Shown one piece after another: positions 54,359 through 62,720 of a stretch of 64,000 nt of DNA. Source of the DNA: Halomicrobium urmianum (lineage in GTDB: Archaea; Halobacteriota; Halobacteria; Halobacteriales; Haloarculaceae); contig NZ_CP084091.1 of NCBI RefSeq assembly GCF_020217425.1, positions 186,001-250,000 on the forward strand. The letters run 5' to 3'. The stretch's first letter is position 1. Every line of letters begins with the position of its first letter. The notes under the pieces were generated by a model. The model did no database searches and was not told the origin of the DNA. It worked only from the letters and a program-made list of their open reading frames with translations. The translations under genes were made by a program, and so were the position numbers.

Positions 54359-54500
54359 CCCCGCGTCCACCGGGAGCCTGACGAGCGTGCGACGAGAAAC
54401 AATGCGGTCGACGTGATCGACGATCTCGAGGCGGCCCCGTTTTCGAGCTGTATGCCGGACGCCTATCCTCGTAGCCTCACCGTTCATTCTCTCCCTGAAG

Positions 54501-54708
54501 CCTATCTCTATGACCTACTTGCCTAGCCTAACTATCTAGCCTATCTCGCTATCCTAACCGAATGGCCTAACTGCAGAGCCTACCCCGACATCCTATCCGG
54601 AAAGGCAGGCTGAATAGGTTGTCTTGGTAGGCTGGTTAGGTTGGCTGGTTAGGAGGGCTAATGATCCTGTCTTACGAACCTTTCTGGTTAGCAGGGCTAA
54701 TCAGCCTG
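54501..54708 (+). repeat. 13-bp-period centromere-like array
   Basis: CCTA begins at 54501, 54514, 54527, 54540, 54553, 54566, 54579 and 54592, exactly every 13 bp. The same 13-bp phase continues with reverse-type units: GCTGGTTAGGTTG (54631), GCTGGTTAGGAGG (54644), TCTGGTTAGCAGG (54683) and related words at 54605, 54618, 54657 and 54696. The array is 16 units long and ends 8 bp before the parA ATG. It reads as a partition site or ParA-operon operator bound cooperatively. Confidence 0.85.
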
Positions 54709-54715
54709 GTAACAG

Positions 54716-55550
54716 ATGTTGACGTATACGGCGTACAGTGAGGCGGGCGGCGTGGCGAAAAACAACGTTGTCAGCGAATCTGGCGGTGGCGCATGCTCGT
54801 CGCGGCCTGGACGTGTTGGTGGTGGACATGGACCCGCAGGACGGGTGCCTGTCGTATCTGATGGGAGTCGAGGACGGGCGGAACGACGGCGATGCGGACA
54901 CGCTCGTTCATCACATGATTGACCGGCCGCGCGGCGACTTTCAGGACCTAGTGCGGTCCTCGGGAGGCGTGGATATCGTCCCGTCGCACAACATGCTGGA
55001 GCGGCTGGGTGACCTGTTGAGCGATGCGGCGAGCATTGCCGAACAGACCGGCGAGAACTTCAACAAGTACACGCGGTTGCGATACGTCCTGCAGAAGAAT
55101 GATGTGCGGGACAAGTACGATGCAGTGATCGTCGATCCGCCGGCCACGAGTGGGCCGCACCTGTACAACGCGATCGACGCGACGCGTGATCTGGTGATCC
55201 CCGTCGAACCGTCCGGCAAGGGCGATCAATCGATTTCTGGGTTGCAGTCGGTGGTGGCGGGGATTGAGGACTCACTGGAGATCGACGTCGGCGTCCTGGC
55301 CGTGGTCCCGAACCAGTTTGAGGGAACGAACGATCAGAAGTCAGTGCTCGACGAGGTGGCCGACCTGGGCTACCCATCCCCGGTCACGATCCGGAAGCGG
55401 ACGTCGCTGTTTGAGGGGTGCTGGCAGCAGCAGTGTAGTGCGTTCCGGTACGTGGAGGAGCATCGGAGTCGGGAGCGGGATTACGAGATGGAGACGCTGG
55501 ACCAGCTGGAGACCTTGGCCGCGCACCTTGAGGAGGTTGGTCAGACATGA
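54716..55550 (+). pseudogene. parA: ParA-family partition ATPase with a frameshift in the P-loop
   Basis: The start MLTYTAYSEAGGVAK at 54716 runs into a 5-A homopolymer (54757-54762 region). Removing one A restores AKTTLSANLAVAHARRGLDV, then VVDMDPQDGCLSYLMG and VIVDPPATSGPHLYNAID, a normal ParA/Soj of about 277 residues. As written, the product is split. Even the repaired P-loop reads GGVAKTT where GGVGKTT is expected. The rest, including the second Asp motif and a DNA-binding-like C-terminus, is intact, so a sequencing error in the homopolymer is possible. Confidence 0.85.
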
Positions 55551-55990
55551 AGGAGGGGACGGCCGGCGACCCGTTCGATGACGACTTCGACGAGCTTGAC
55601 GAGGACACCGACGACGACGCTGACGACGAGCGAGAGAGCGACGTGGCGGAGCAGTCCAATACGGGCGAGACGGATGCGACCACAGACGCGTCAGCAAAGG
55701 TGGAATCGGCAGAGATAGAGACGGACGATATATCGGAGGCTGACGCTGGAAACGATGATGTGCCGTGGGCGGTGGAGCGGCCGTCGGTGAAAGCCGAACG
55801 TGACATGGTGCAGTTCTATCTCCAACAGTCGACGTTGGCGAAGGAGGAGGCGTTCCAGCGGGAGGTGGCGGAGACCGCCGGGTACACGCCATATGTGACT
55901 GATCTCCGGGAGGCCGCCTACTTGGCGGCGATGCAGCACCCGGACGAGGTCGCTGACGTCCTCAACGACTGGGGCTGTGAATACGTATGA
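55547..55990 (+). CDS. Probable partner of ParA
   Basis: 147 residues. The start overlaps the parA stop by 4 bp (ATGA). The first 75 residues are extremely acidic and low complexity; the last 70 (WAVERPSVKAERDMVQFYLQ, LAKEEAFQREVAETAGYTPY, REAAYLAAMQHPDEVADVL) are helical. By position it is the centromere-binding partner that would contact the 13-bp array, but no ParB motif is visible. Its stop codon coincides with the right end of an IS200/IS605 element, so its C-terminus may have been altered. Confidence 0.65.
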   Translation: MKEGTAGDPFDDDFDELDEDTDDDADDERESDVAEQSNTGETDATTDASAKVESAEIETDDISEADAGNDDVPWAVERPSVKAERDMVQFYLQQSTLAKEEAFQREVAETAGYTPYVTDLREAAYLAAMQHPDEVADVLNDWGCEYV

Positions 55991-57420
55991 CATCCTCCGC
56001 GCCGTTTACGGCGCGGTTTCCTCTGTGGGAGTCTCAGCCGGTCTACGACTCGCCAGAGGCAATATTCCCGTCACGGTGGACGGTACTCGGGTCTGTGCGC
56101 TGTTCTTTGGGACTGTCCCTTGCGGGAGAGCGTGGTGACTCCGACCAGTGATGGTCGTCCCACTCGAACCGCACGGGCCGTGCCATCGGCCTGACTTCTT
56201 TGCTCGTGTGACGCTTCAAGAACGTTTCTGACGCTGTCAGGTCGGCGTGGCCGTCAAACCCACACGGACAGGTGAGTGTGTCTTGATGCCGTGTCGTTCG
56301 GTCTATCGAACCGCACTGCGGGCACTCTTGGCTGGTCCACGCTTCGGACCTAACTTTGACCGAGATACCGTATTCTTCGGCGGTACAAACCACTCGCTCG
56401 GTGAATTGCTTGAATGCCCAGAAGTTGTGGGTCTTGGCGTTGGTGTCGACCGACCAGTGGGTTTCCAGTACGTCGGTCAGACCACCGACGTACACCGTGT
56501 CCACGCCGTCCTCATACAATCGTTCCAAGAGATCACGACATAGCGCTTCTTGGGCGTGGTCGCGGCGACGGGTGCGCTTCCGGTACAGCCGCCGGATACG
56601 CTTGCTACTGTACTGACCGTCCTCGAGTTTCGACTGTAATCGGGCGATCTCCCGGGTCGTCTTGCGGAATCGCTGGAACAACTGACGGCCGTCGTACAGG
56701 TATTGCTGGCCGGTCGTAGTGGTGCAGGCGACGAGATTGTTCGCACCGATGTCCAGAGCGGCCGTCTCGTCGGCCAGTGGAGTTGCCCGTGATTCCTCAG
56801 AAACAGTTACAGGCTGCGAAGCTCTGAAGGTGCTGTCAGTCTCGTCGTACCACAGGTCTAATCGGCCTTGCTTTTCGTAGTCGGGCCAATTCGGGCCGCC
56901 AGCGATTTCGAGTCGGAGCCGCCCGGTATGGTCGTATCGGTCTTTCAACTCGCTCCCGACCAGTATCTCAAGCCGGGATCGATCGCCCCATTCGACGGTG
57001 TAAGCGTCGTTGCGAATGACGGTCTTCAGTTGGCGCCCATCGTCCTCATTGCCACGGAAGCCCGGCGGTTCGGGGTGTTCCGTGACCGACGTGTTCGAGT
57101 CGTCGTGATACTGCTCTTTCAGCCGGAAGAACCACGCCACGCTTCGCTGTTTGTCCGAATCACTTGTTGAGCAGTAGATGCGCCAAGCACGCCTTTGTAC
57201 TGACCTTCCAGTCGACCTGTATCAGCGTCCCAGACGTCGCCCTCGAAGCCGTCCTCGTCGTTGTATCGCATGAGGCGCTGGTAGTTGACTTCGTTCCAGA
57301 GAGCGGCGGAAGCGTCCAACAGGTCCCGTAGCAGGTGCTCTCCATCGTCAGAGAGCGGTCGCACGGCGAATGTGTTGGTGCGCTTCACAACAACAGATGT
57401 TTACATTTAGTCTTAAAGCC
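55988..57420. mobile_element. IS200/IS605-type element (tnpB only)
   Basis: The right end contains a perfect 9-bp hairpin, CCGCGCCGT (55997-56005) and ACGGCGCGG (56008-56016), next to TGACATCC, the arrangement of a subterminal hairpin and cleavage site in this family and of the 3' part of the guide RNA. The left end near 57420 is approximate. Only tnpB is present; there is no tnpA. Confidence 0.7.
56043..57388 (-). pseudogene. tnpB: TnpB with one frameshift
   Basis: MKRTNTFAVRPLSDDGEHLL to NSEAWR is in one frame and [20 protein letters not shown] onwards in another; the break is near 57130. After it the protein is complete: RuvC Asp in [15 protein letters not shown], zinc ribbon CPQCG and CPCGFDG, and final Asp in [11 protein letters not shown]. 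The position where TnpB proteins usually have the RuvC-II acid reads [14 protein letters not shown]. The start MKRTNTFAV is shared with the truncated copy at 4.8-5.6 kb. Confidence 0.82.
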
Positions 57421-57428
57421 CTTACGTC

Positions 57429-57659
57429 ATGCGTCCCAATACCGATATTTTACACACGCCCGGTGGCCGAGTCAAAGACTATGCAGAAGCGAACGATCTG
57501 GACCTCTCGGAAGCCTGTACAGAGGTGTTAGAAGCAGGTCTGGAAACGTTGGAGACTCAAAGCAGTAACTCGGCGGTTTCTCACCGGAGCGTACGCGATT
57601 CACGCCTACCCTGCTCGGCCCTCGCAGGAAGGGCGGGACTCTCCCGTTGTCAAAGGTAG
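57429..57659 (+). CDS. Small IS-associated protein
   Basis: 76 residues; the first 45 (MRPNTDILHTPGGRVKDYAE, ANDLDLSEACTEVLEAGLET) look like a short helix-rich DNA-binding protein that I associate with the upstream side of haloarchaeal tnpB genes. The C-terminal 30 residues read through non-coding IS-end sequence, so the true gene may be broken. Divergent from tnpB by 40 bp. Confidence 0.45.
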   Translation: MRPNTDILHTPGGRVKDYAEANDLDLSEACTEVLEAGLETLETQSSNSAVSHRSVRDSRLPCSALAGRAGLSRCQR

Positions 57660-57675
57660 GCAGATATGGCCGCTC

Positions 57676-57873
57676 TCACAGGGGATCCACCGAGATGTGG
57701 TTGAAGAGAGACGGTCTTTCTTGATCAGAAGTCTCCGAAGTTTCGATCAAAATCTGGATCTTCAAGCGACTCAGTCGACCGCCGTACTGATGCACATCTC
57801 CGCAATGTGAACAGGCCGAGAAAGCGGATCTCGATCGAGTTGACCCCGCTGCTGTGGCCGGATTCAACAGAGC
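57676..57873 (-). mobile_element. IS end fragment
   Basis: GGATTCAACAGAGC at 57860-57873 is one terminus of the family seen at 47597-47815. The adjoining minus frame (SRLKIQILIETSETSDQERP) could be a decayed transposase start, but this is weak. The second terminus is absent. Confidence 0.4.
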
Positions 57874-57926
57874 AGACAGCTGTTGATTACCTTTCCTGTA
57901 TTGAGCGTTGCAGCACTTGTGAGTTC

Positions 57927-58529
57927 TCAGGGCGGGAGAATATTGTTGTCAAGGAACTCGGAACAATCAACAGGAATGCTGGCCCACGCATTCTTGACAA
58001 CCTCGTATCCCGTCCACCCTTCAGTCCGTATCATCTTGCCTGTCGCCTCACAGAACTCGGCCTTCGAAATGAGCTCGTTATCGAGGAGAATGTAGAGTAG
58101 ATATGGCGGTCCTACAACGTCAACGTCGTATCCGTGGTCGTCAACCAGTCGTCGGATCGACCGACGCGCAGCTCCATCGAGAAGCGAGACGACCTGATAC
58201 GAGTCACCGTGTTCCGAAAGTTCCTGCTTCAGCGATTCTTCACCCGCGTCCGGCCCGTGTGGTCGGGGAACGACAGTCACGCACGACCACGACGAGGACT
58301 CATCGTCTAATTGATCGAGTACGCGCTGGCTGCCTCGTTTCAGGTACTGTTCGCGGCTTCCTTCCGGCGCGTGCGTGTTGGAGTTGACGTGATTCTGCAG
58401 TTCGTGCTTGCAGACGTTCGTGGTCGTGAGAACGAGTGACTCTGTCAGTACGTCCCACTGGTCGGTGTTTGCAACGGCAATCAGGGAACTCGTATCGGCC
58501 AGAAGTGGGTGGCGAGGATCACTCGCCAT
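57927..58529 (-). CDS. PIN-like toxin candidate
   Basis: 200 residues. HPLLADTSSLIAVANTDQWD has the first PIN aspartate and Ser; NVCKHELQNHV supplies the Glu position. The middle region (SYQVVSLLDGAARRSIRRLV) and DVVGPPYLLYILLDNELISK complete an alpha/beta core longer than VapC. Its start overlaps the upstream gene by 11 bp, as in toxin-antitoxin operons. Likely RNase toxin; the family is one found next to DUF-type haloarchaeal antitoxins. Confidence 0.72.
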   Translation of the reverse strand: MASDPRHPLLADTSSLIAVANTDQWDVLTESLVLTTTNVCKHELQNHVNSNTHAPEGSREQYLKRGSQRVLDQLDDESSSWSCVTVVPRPHGPDAGEESLKQELSEHGDSYQVVSLLDGAARRSIRRLVDDHGYDVDVVGPPYLLYILLDNELISKAEFCEATGKMIRTEGWTGYEVVKNAWASIPVDCSEFLDNNILPP

Positions 58530-58845
58530 CGCTTTCAGCCAGGAATGTTGAGGTATCCCGCTCCATTGCCGACTCGAACGCGTCTTTTTCCGCTTCCATC
58601 TGGTCGATTTTCTCGCCGAGGAGAACCCGAGCTACCTCTTCATCGATCTCACCGCGACTGTATCGTTCGTAGACCGCGATCTCGTCCTGTTCGTCCAGAG
58701 ACCGACGGAGCATCTCAATCAACCCGGTCCGAGCAAGCTCGCTCACATTGACGCCGCCAATATGGATCTCATCGAGTAGCTCCGCAGCCTCTTTTTCGGC
58801 CCCGGCACGGAACTGAATCGTTTTATCGTAGCTTGAACCGCTCAT
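58519..58845 (-). CDS. Antitoxin candidate
   Basis: 108 residues from MSGSSYDKTIQFRAGAEKEA. Residues 5-60 resemble a ribbon-helix-helix protein (KTIQFRAG strand, then AAELLDEIHIGGVNVSELAR helix), followed by an acidic helical tail (EEVARVLLGEKIDQMEAEKD). It is the first gene of the pair. AACATATAACTCCC on this strand at about 58866-58880 is a TATA box about 25 bp before the ATG. Confidence 0.7.
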   Translation of the reverse strand: MSGSSYDKTIQFRAGAEKEAAELLDEIHIGGVNVSELARTGLIEMLRRSLDEQDEIAVYERYSRGEIDEEVARVLLGEKIDQMEAEKDAFESAMERDTSTFLAESDGE

Positions 58846-58977
58846 GGAGAGGCGTTCGCCGCGCAGGGAGTTATATGTTATGACGTGTATGGACATGTTA
58901 GTACATTCCTCATCGTACCTCAGTTACGCGAGTTCCTCTCAATCAGCGGCTGCTGTCGATCCTCTTCACAAAATACG

Positions 58978-59052
58978 GCCTTGTTGAATCCGGTGTAGCG
59001 GTCACTGTTTGAGTGAGCGTTCAAGGTTGTAGACGGCGGCGGTGATGACGAT
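58978..59052 (-). pseudogene. IS5-family transposase C-terminal remnant
   Basis: The minus strand reads LGIVITAAVYNLERSLKQ and a stop, the C-terminus of IS5-type transposases (compare LTAAVYNLEQAIKE at 48711), with the terminus GCCTTGTTGAATCC at 58978-58991 directly after it. The remainder of the element is gone; 59053-59270 shows nothing recognisable. Confidence 0.65.
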
Positions 59053-59270
59053 GCCGAGGGTTGTGACCGACGGCACTGACTCTGTCACGAGGCCGGTATT
59101 CGTCCCCGTGTGGAGTTCGAGGTATCCTGTATTGTGTCGATCACCACGGTCGGCTCACATGTTTGATGCCGGCTTGTGCGTTGCCTCCCACTCTGGCCGT
59201 CAGACGACGGCAGGAGAGCGGAGCAACCGCTCGTGGTCACCTGACGAGGGTATTAACACTATCTGACCAA

Positions 59271-60044
59271 CTATTCGACGTGTGGCTCCGGCATTAGATC
59301 TGCAAATGGCTGTGCGTCGAGCCACTCACAGAGGTTAGCGAGTTGTTCCGACGCTTCCTCGAACAGCTGTTCTCCCTTCTCGGCGGTCGCATCAGTCTGG
59401 TCACCGACGACGCCGTTCGGTGTGTTGTCGATGGCATCGTAGTACGTACGTGCACCGTTGACGATCGTGTCGTTCGTCGTGATGTCGACTACGCCGCCGT
59501 CGCGAGCTTCCGAAAGCCGGTCGTCGTGGACCAGTTCGTCAGCGAGGTATTGCACCAGGGCGGTCTCCTTCGGTCCGCCGTGAGGCCCGGTCTGATCGAA
59601 CAGCTCGTCGACGAGCTCGTTGATGCTGTCGTTCCACATCCACTCGATGGCGTACAGTGCCTCGTCGTTCCGGAGCCGTCGTCCGACCTCTCGGAGGTGC
59701 TGCACGTTCCCGCCGTGAGCGTTCACATAGATGACCCGGTCGATTCCGTGTTCCGTCAGGTTCCGCGTGAGTGATTCGACGTAGTCCCGAAAGACGGGGG
59801 CGTCGACCCACATCGTGCCGTGGAACTGACGGTGGTGGGCGCTTACCCCAACGTTGATCGTCGGAGTGCAGAGGTAGCCCGTCCGTCTGGCTGCTTCACG
59901 GGCGAACGCCTCCGCGATCAGTGCGTCGGTCTTCAGCGGTAAGTGTGGGCCGTGCTGTTCGGTCGAGCCGATCGGTACGAGCGCCAGCGACTCGTCCTCG
60001 AAATAGGACCCGAGATCCGTCCAGGTCTCGTCTCCGATGTACAT
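59271..60044 (-). CDS. Creatininase-family hydrolase
   Basis: 257 residues. Metal ligands of the family are in place: PIGSTEQHGPHLPLKTDALI (Glu, His, Asp), NVGVSAHHRQFHGT, VYVNAHGGN and PHGGPKETALV (Glu). Relatives include creatininase, formamide hydrolases and the mycofactocin-maturing peptidase MftE. Here it is the last gene of a minus-strand YcaO cluster, 140 bp after a short Cys-rich peptide gene, so a peptide-trimming role like MftE is a reasonable inference. Confidence 0.85.
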   Translation of the reverse strand: MYIGDETWTDLGSYFEDESLALVPIGSTEQHGPHLPLKTDALIAEAFAREAARRTGYLCTPTINVGVSAHHRQFHGTMWVDAPVFRDYVESLTRNLTEHGIDRVIYVNAHGGNVQHLREVGRRLRNDEALYAIEWMWNDSINELVDELFDQTGPHGGPKETALVQYLADELVHDDRLSEARDGGVVDITTNDTIVNGARTYYDAIDNTPNGVVGDQTDATAEKGEQLFEEASEQLANLCEWLDAQPFADLMPEPHVE

Positions 60045-60183
60045 GTGTCACGCAGTTTGACAGCCCGCATTCAATCTGTTCACTTCGGTAGCGATTTACA
60101 GCCGACACTACGACGTGGATACGAGTCGGGGCGCCGAACCGCCCCATCGTCGCCCACGGCGTGTGAAAACGGGAGGTGTAGCG

Positions 60184-60303
60184 TTACTCCGTCCGGCTGG
60201 AGCGACTGCAGCCACACCGGCTGCGGTCGGAACGGGCACATCCGGCCCGCGATTCGGTCGCGTCGGTACTGTCGGACGAGCGCTCGTCGATGGTTACCTT
60301 CAT
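60184..60303 (-). CDS. Candidate RiPP precursor peptide, Cys/Ser-rich
   Basis: 39 residues: an acidic leader-like part MKVTIDERSSDSTDATESRA followed by GCARSDRSRCGCSRSSRTE. The second half has three cysteines and five serines in 19 residues, including CGC, the kind of core that YcaO enzymes convert to thiazol(in)es and oxazol(in)es. Third codon positions are about 80% G/C, as in real genes here. It starts 80 bp after the YcaO stop, on the same strand, with the creatininase gene following. An overlapping frame in another phase (from 60310) is possible but has no such pattern. No homologue is known to me. Confidence 0.5.
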   Translation of the reverse strand: MKVTIDERSSDSTDATESRAGCARSDRSRCGCSRSSRTE

Positions 60304-60382
60304 GCTGCATCTGAGAAGTGCAGGTCTACGTACTTCAAGCGGGTCGGGGATCTACAGCGGTAGTAGACTCGCCTTCGAGTAG

Positions 60383-61669
60383 TCAGGGGAACGGGTGAGC
60401 GGATCGGGTCGCGAGGCTGTCCAGTGCCGGGTGATCGACCGGCGGTGCACCCGGTAGTGCGATGTCGATCAGCTCGGGCACGTAGACGCTCGTCGCGTAC
60501 ATCCCGAGGTCGCGCACGTCGGCGGTCGCGAGATCGACGGCGAGCGGCGTCATGTCGGCCGCCGACGTGAGCGCATCCAGTACTTGATCCAGTTCTGTGA
60601 CGGCGTCCTCAGGTACGGTATCGTCGCGAGCGGAGACGGAGCAGACCTCGCCGTCCACGAGATGTGCGACGTCATCGAAGTTCGCGGGCCGCGCGTAGTA
60701 TCGGACGTTGTCCTCGAAGTTGTACACGCTCGATACGTCTATTTCGTCGTCTCGTTTCCCGCCGGTGGCGAGCCGGTACTTCGTCTGGAGAAATCCCTCC
60801 GCTGCTTCGTGAAGCGCGTCACGGACGGCCCCTTCCAGCGTGAGGTGTGCGCCGGCGAACAGCCGAAACTTCGGCTCGTGGTTGCGTTCGTTGACCAGCG
60901 CGGCAGCAACGACAGCGCAGTCGGTCGGGCCGTCGAGTTCGAGGAGTTCCAGCCGGTAGTGCGCCGGCGTAATCTGCTCCCGGAATCGTTCGAGATTGCG
61001 CCACGCGGAGATGTCGAGTCGCTGTGGGACTCGCTGTTCGTACCACGCTCGCATCACTGCGTCGCGTTCGATTGCCTCGTACAGCGAGCGTATCAGCGCC
61101 CCGGCGAGGGAACTCCCGCACGCCGCCCCGCTCGTGGACGACGGGAAGTAGCCAGCACCGTCGTCGTGCGACTGGAACGCGACAAGTTCGACGGGTAGGA
61201 ACGTCGTCTCGCCCGACAGGAGATCAGTAGCGCCGACCCAGTCGATGGACGTCTCTGGATCGAATCGATCGAGGCCTGCCTCCTCCAGGTCCCTTTCGTC
61301 CCACACCCGAAGGTAGTCGGGGTCGACGACGCGCTCCCCCGCCGACCGCAACTCCTCGAAGGTTGCCTCCACTGTGCCCTCGACCGGCCAGTACATGCTG
61401 TACCGCTCGAGGAACTCGCCCAGCGACGTGAGCGTGGCCGCTTCCCTCGTCCGTCCGCCCCCGCCGACTGTGACGTCGATGCTCCCCTCGCTGTCGCCGT
61501 CGACCACGTCTCCGAGCGCCGCCGTCGAGAGTTCCGTGGTCACGAAGTTGCCCGCGTCGCGGCCCCCCTGTCTGAACCGGAGAGAGGTCACCAGACCGCA
61601 TAGCTCTCCGAGACACCGCTCCGCTCGCGTAGCCGGGTGGTCGGTCGTTTCGATGTCCACGTTACTCAC
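60383..61669 (-). CDS. YcaO cyclodehydratase
   Basis: 428 residues from the GTG at 61669, which overlaps the upstream stop by 8 bp. ATP-binding motifs of YcaO are visible: TLTSLGEFLERYSMYWP, then SGAACGSSLAGALIRSLYEA with IERDAVMRAWYEQ, and LHEAAEGFLQTKYRL. The protein ends SAHPFP, a short form of the Pro-rich C-terminus typical of azoline-forming YcaO enzymes. With the E1-like protein it should activate peptide amides for heterocycle formation on Cys, Ser or Thr. A minus frame extending to 62050 is an artefact. Confidence 0.88.
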   Translation of the reverse strand: MSNVDIETTDHPATRAERCLGELCGLVTSLRFRQGGRDAGNFVTTELSTAALGDVVDGDSEGSIDVTVGGGGRTREAATLTSLGEFLERYSMYWPVEGTVEATFEELRSAGERVVDPDYLRVWDERDLEEAGLDRFDPETSIDWVGATDLLSGETTFLPVELVAFQSHDDGAGYFPSSTSGAACGSSLAGALIRSLYEAIERDAVMRAWYEQRVPQRLDISAWRNLERFREQITPAHYRLELLELDGPTDCAVVAAALVNERNHEPKFRLFAGAHLTLEGAVRDALHEAAEGFLQTKYRLATGGKRDDEIDVSSVYNFEDNVRYYARPANFDDVAHLVDGEVCSVSARDDTVPEDAVTELDQVLDALTSAADMTPLAVDLATADVRDLGMYATSVYVPELIDIALPGAPPVDHPALDSLATRSAHPFP

Positions 61670-62720
61670 GCTCCCCCATCGTCTCGACGAGAGAGTCGAG
61701 GGTCCTGTGTCTCGGACTGTCCAGACGTTCCGGGGACTTCCCGCAGGTGCTGCACCGGGGTAGCCTGAGGACGTCGTCCGCCTGCACCGCGAAGTCGTGG
61801 AAGTCGTACGTGACGACGCGCCCGGTCGTGACGCCGGCGGCACCGGCCAGCTGTCGGAGCACGTCCGTCGCGACCATCCCGGCGACGACGTCCGCGAACG
61901 ACGGGAGGAGCGCGTCGGTGACGCCGTCGGACTGCTCGACCTGCTGGTATCCGATCCGCGACTGCGTCGCGGCGTCCGCTCGGTCCCGGAAGCACTCGTA
62001 ACAGGCCGTCTCGCCCGGGTAGATGGTGGGTCCGACCTGTCCGTCGACACCGTTCACGACGCCCAGCGTCCACGGCGTATCCGTCTCGTGTGCGACGTCG
62101 TTCATCGTCGTCGTGATCGACGGGTAGGGCCTGTCGACGGCCACGACGCCGAAGTCGGACGCCGCGACGGCGTCCCCGAGCGCCCGCGGCTCGATCGACT
62201 GGAGCCGGTCGTCGTCGAGGGATCCACCCCACTCCCCGGAACGAGACGACAGTGCGACGTACTTGATCTCCCCCACGTCGGCGGCCAGGAGGTCCTCGAC
62301 GATACGCTTCCCCACCTCGCCAGCGCCGACGACGGTGACGATCGATCGGGAGATCCGGTCGACTGCGTCCGACTCGGCGTCTGAGACGGAGAGGTAGCCG
62401 CCGAGCTTCGCTCGCCGTTCGTCGACCTGTTTCCCCGGATCGCGGACGATGCTCTTCTCCTGGAGTGAGCGCAGTACTGCAGCGACGTCCGATCGATCTT
62501 CGGGGTCGAACCCATCGAGTATCTCGTCCACGTGGGTCCGCCCGTCCAGTTGCGAGACGAGGTTGGCGAGCGTGCCGTCCCTGTCGTCGTCGACGATCTC
62601 GAACACCGGCCCGCTCCATGGACCGGCAGTGAAGTGGACCTCGTTCTCGTCGACGACGACCGGCGCGAAGACCGGGTTGACGCGGGGGTACGACGCCAGG
62701 TCGTCAGTTCTCTCACTCAT
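61662..62720 (-). CDS. E1/ThiF-like partner of YcaO
   Basis: 352 residues. An N-terminal winged-helix-like region (DGTLANLVSQLDGRTHVDEI) resembles the leader-peptide-binding RRE of TOMM cyclodehydratases. A Rossmann motif IVTVVGAGEVGKRIVEDLLA (about 125) follows, and two CxxC pairs, ETACYECF (about 240) and PRCSTCG (about 325), form a structural zinc site as in ThiF/E1 proteins. The start overlaps the dehydrogenase stop by 8 bp and its own stop overlaps ycaO by 8 bp: a tightly coupled trio. Confidence 0.85.
   Translation of the reverse strand: MSERTDDLASYPRVNPVFAPVVVDENEVHFTAGPWSGPVFEIVDDDRDGTLANLVSQLDGRTHVDEILDGFDPEDRSDVAAVLRSLQEKSIVRDPGKQVDERRAKLGGYLSVSDAESDAVDRISRSIVTVVGAGEVGKRIVEDLLAADVGEIKYVALSSRSGEWGGSLDDDRLQSIEPRALGDAVAASDFGVVAVDRPYPSITTTMNDVAHETDTPWTLGVVNGVDGQVGPTIYPGETACYECFRDRADAATQSRIGYQQVEQSDGVTDALLPSFADVVAGMVATDVLRQLAGAAGVTTGRVVTYDFHDFAVQADDVLRLPRCSTCGKSPERLDSPRHRTLDSLVETMGERE

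Noticed and set aside
60080..60310. 76-codon minus-strand frame as precursor
   Set aside because: It overlaps the Cys/Ser-rich peptide in another phase, has only two cysteines and poorer codon bias.
61669..62050. N-terminal extension of the YcaO frame
   Set aside because: The extension is Arg/Ser-rich shadow sequence inside the E1-like gene; the GTG at 61669 overlaps the upstream stop by 8 bp, as does the preceding gene pair.
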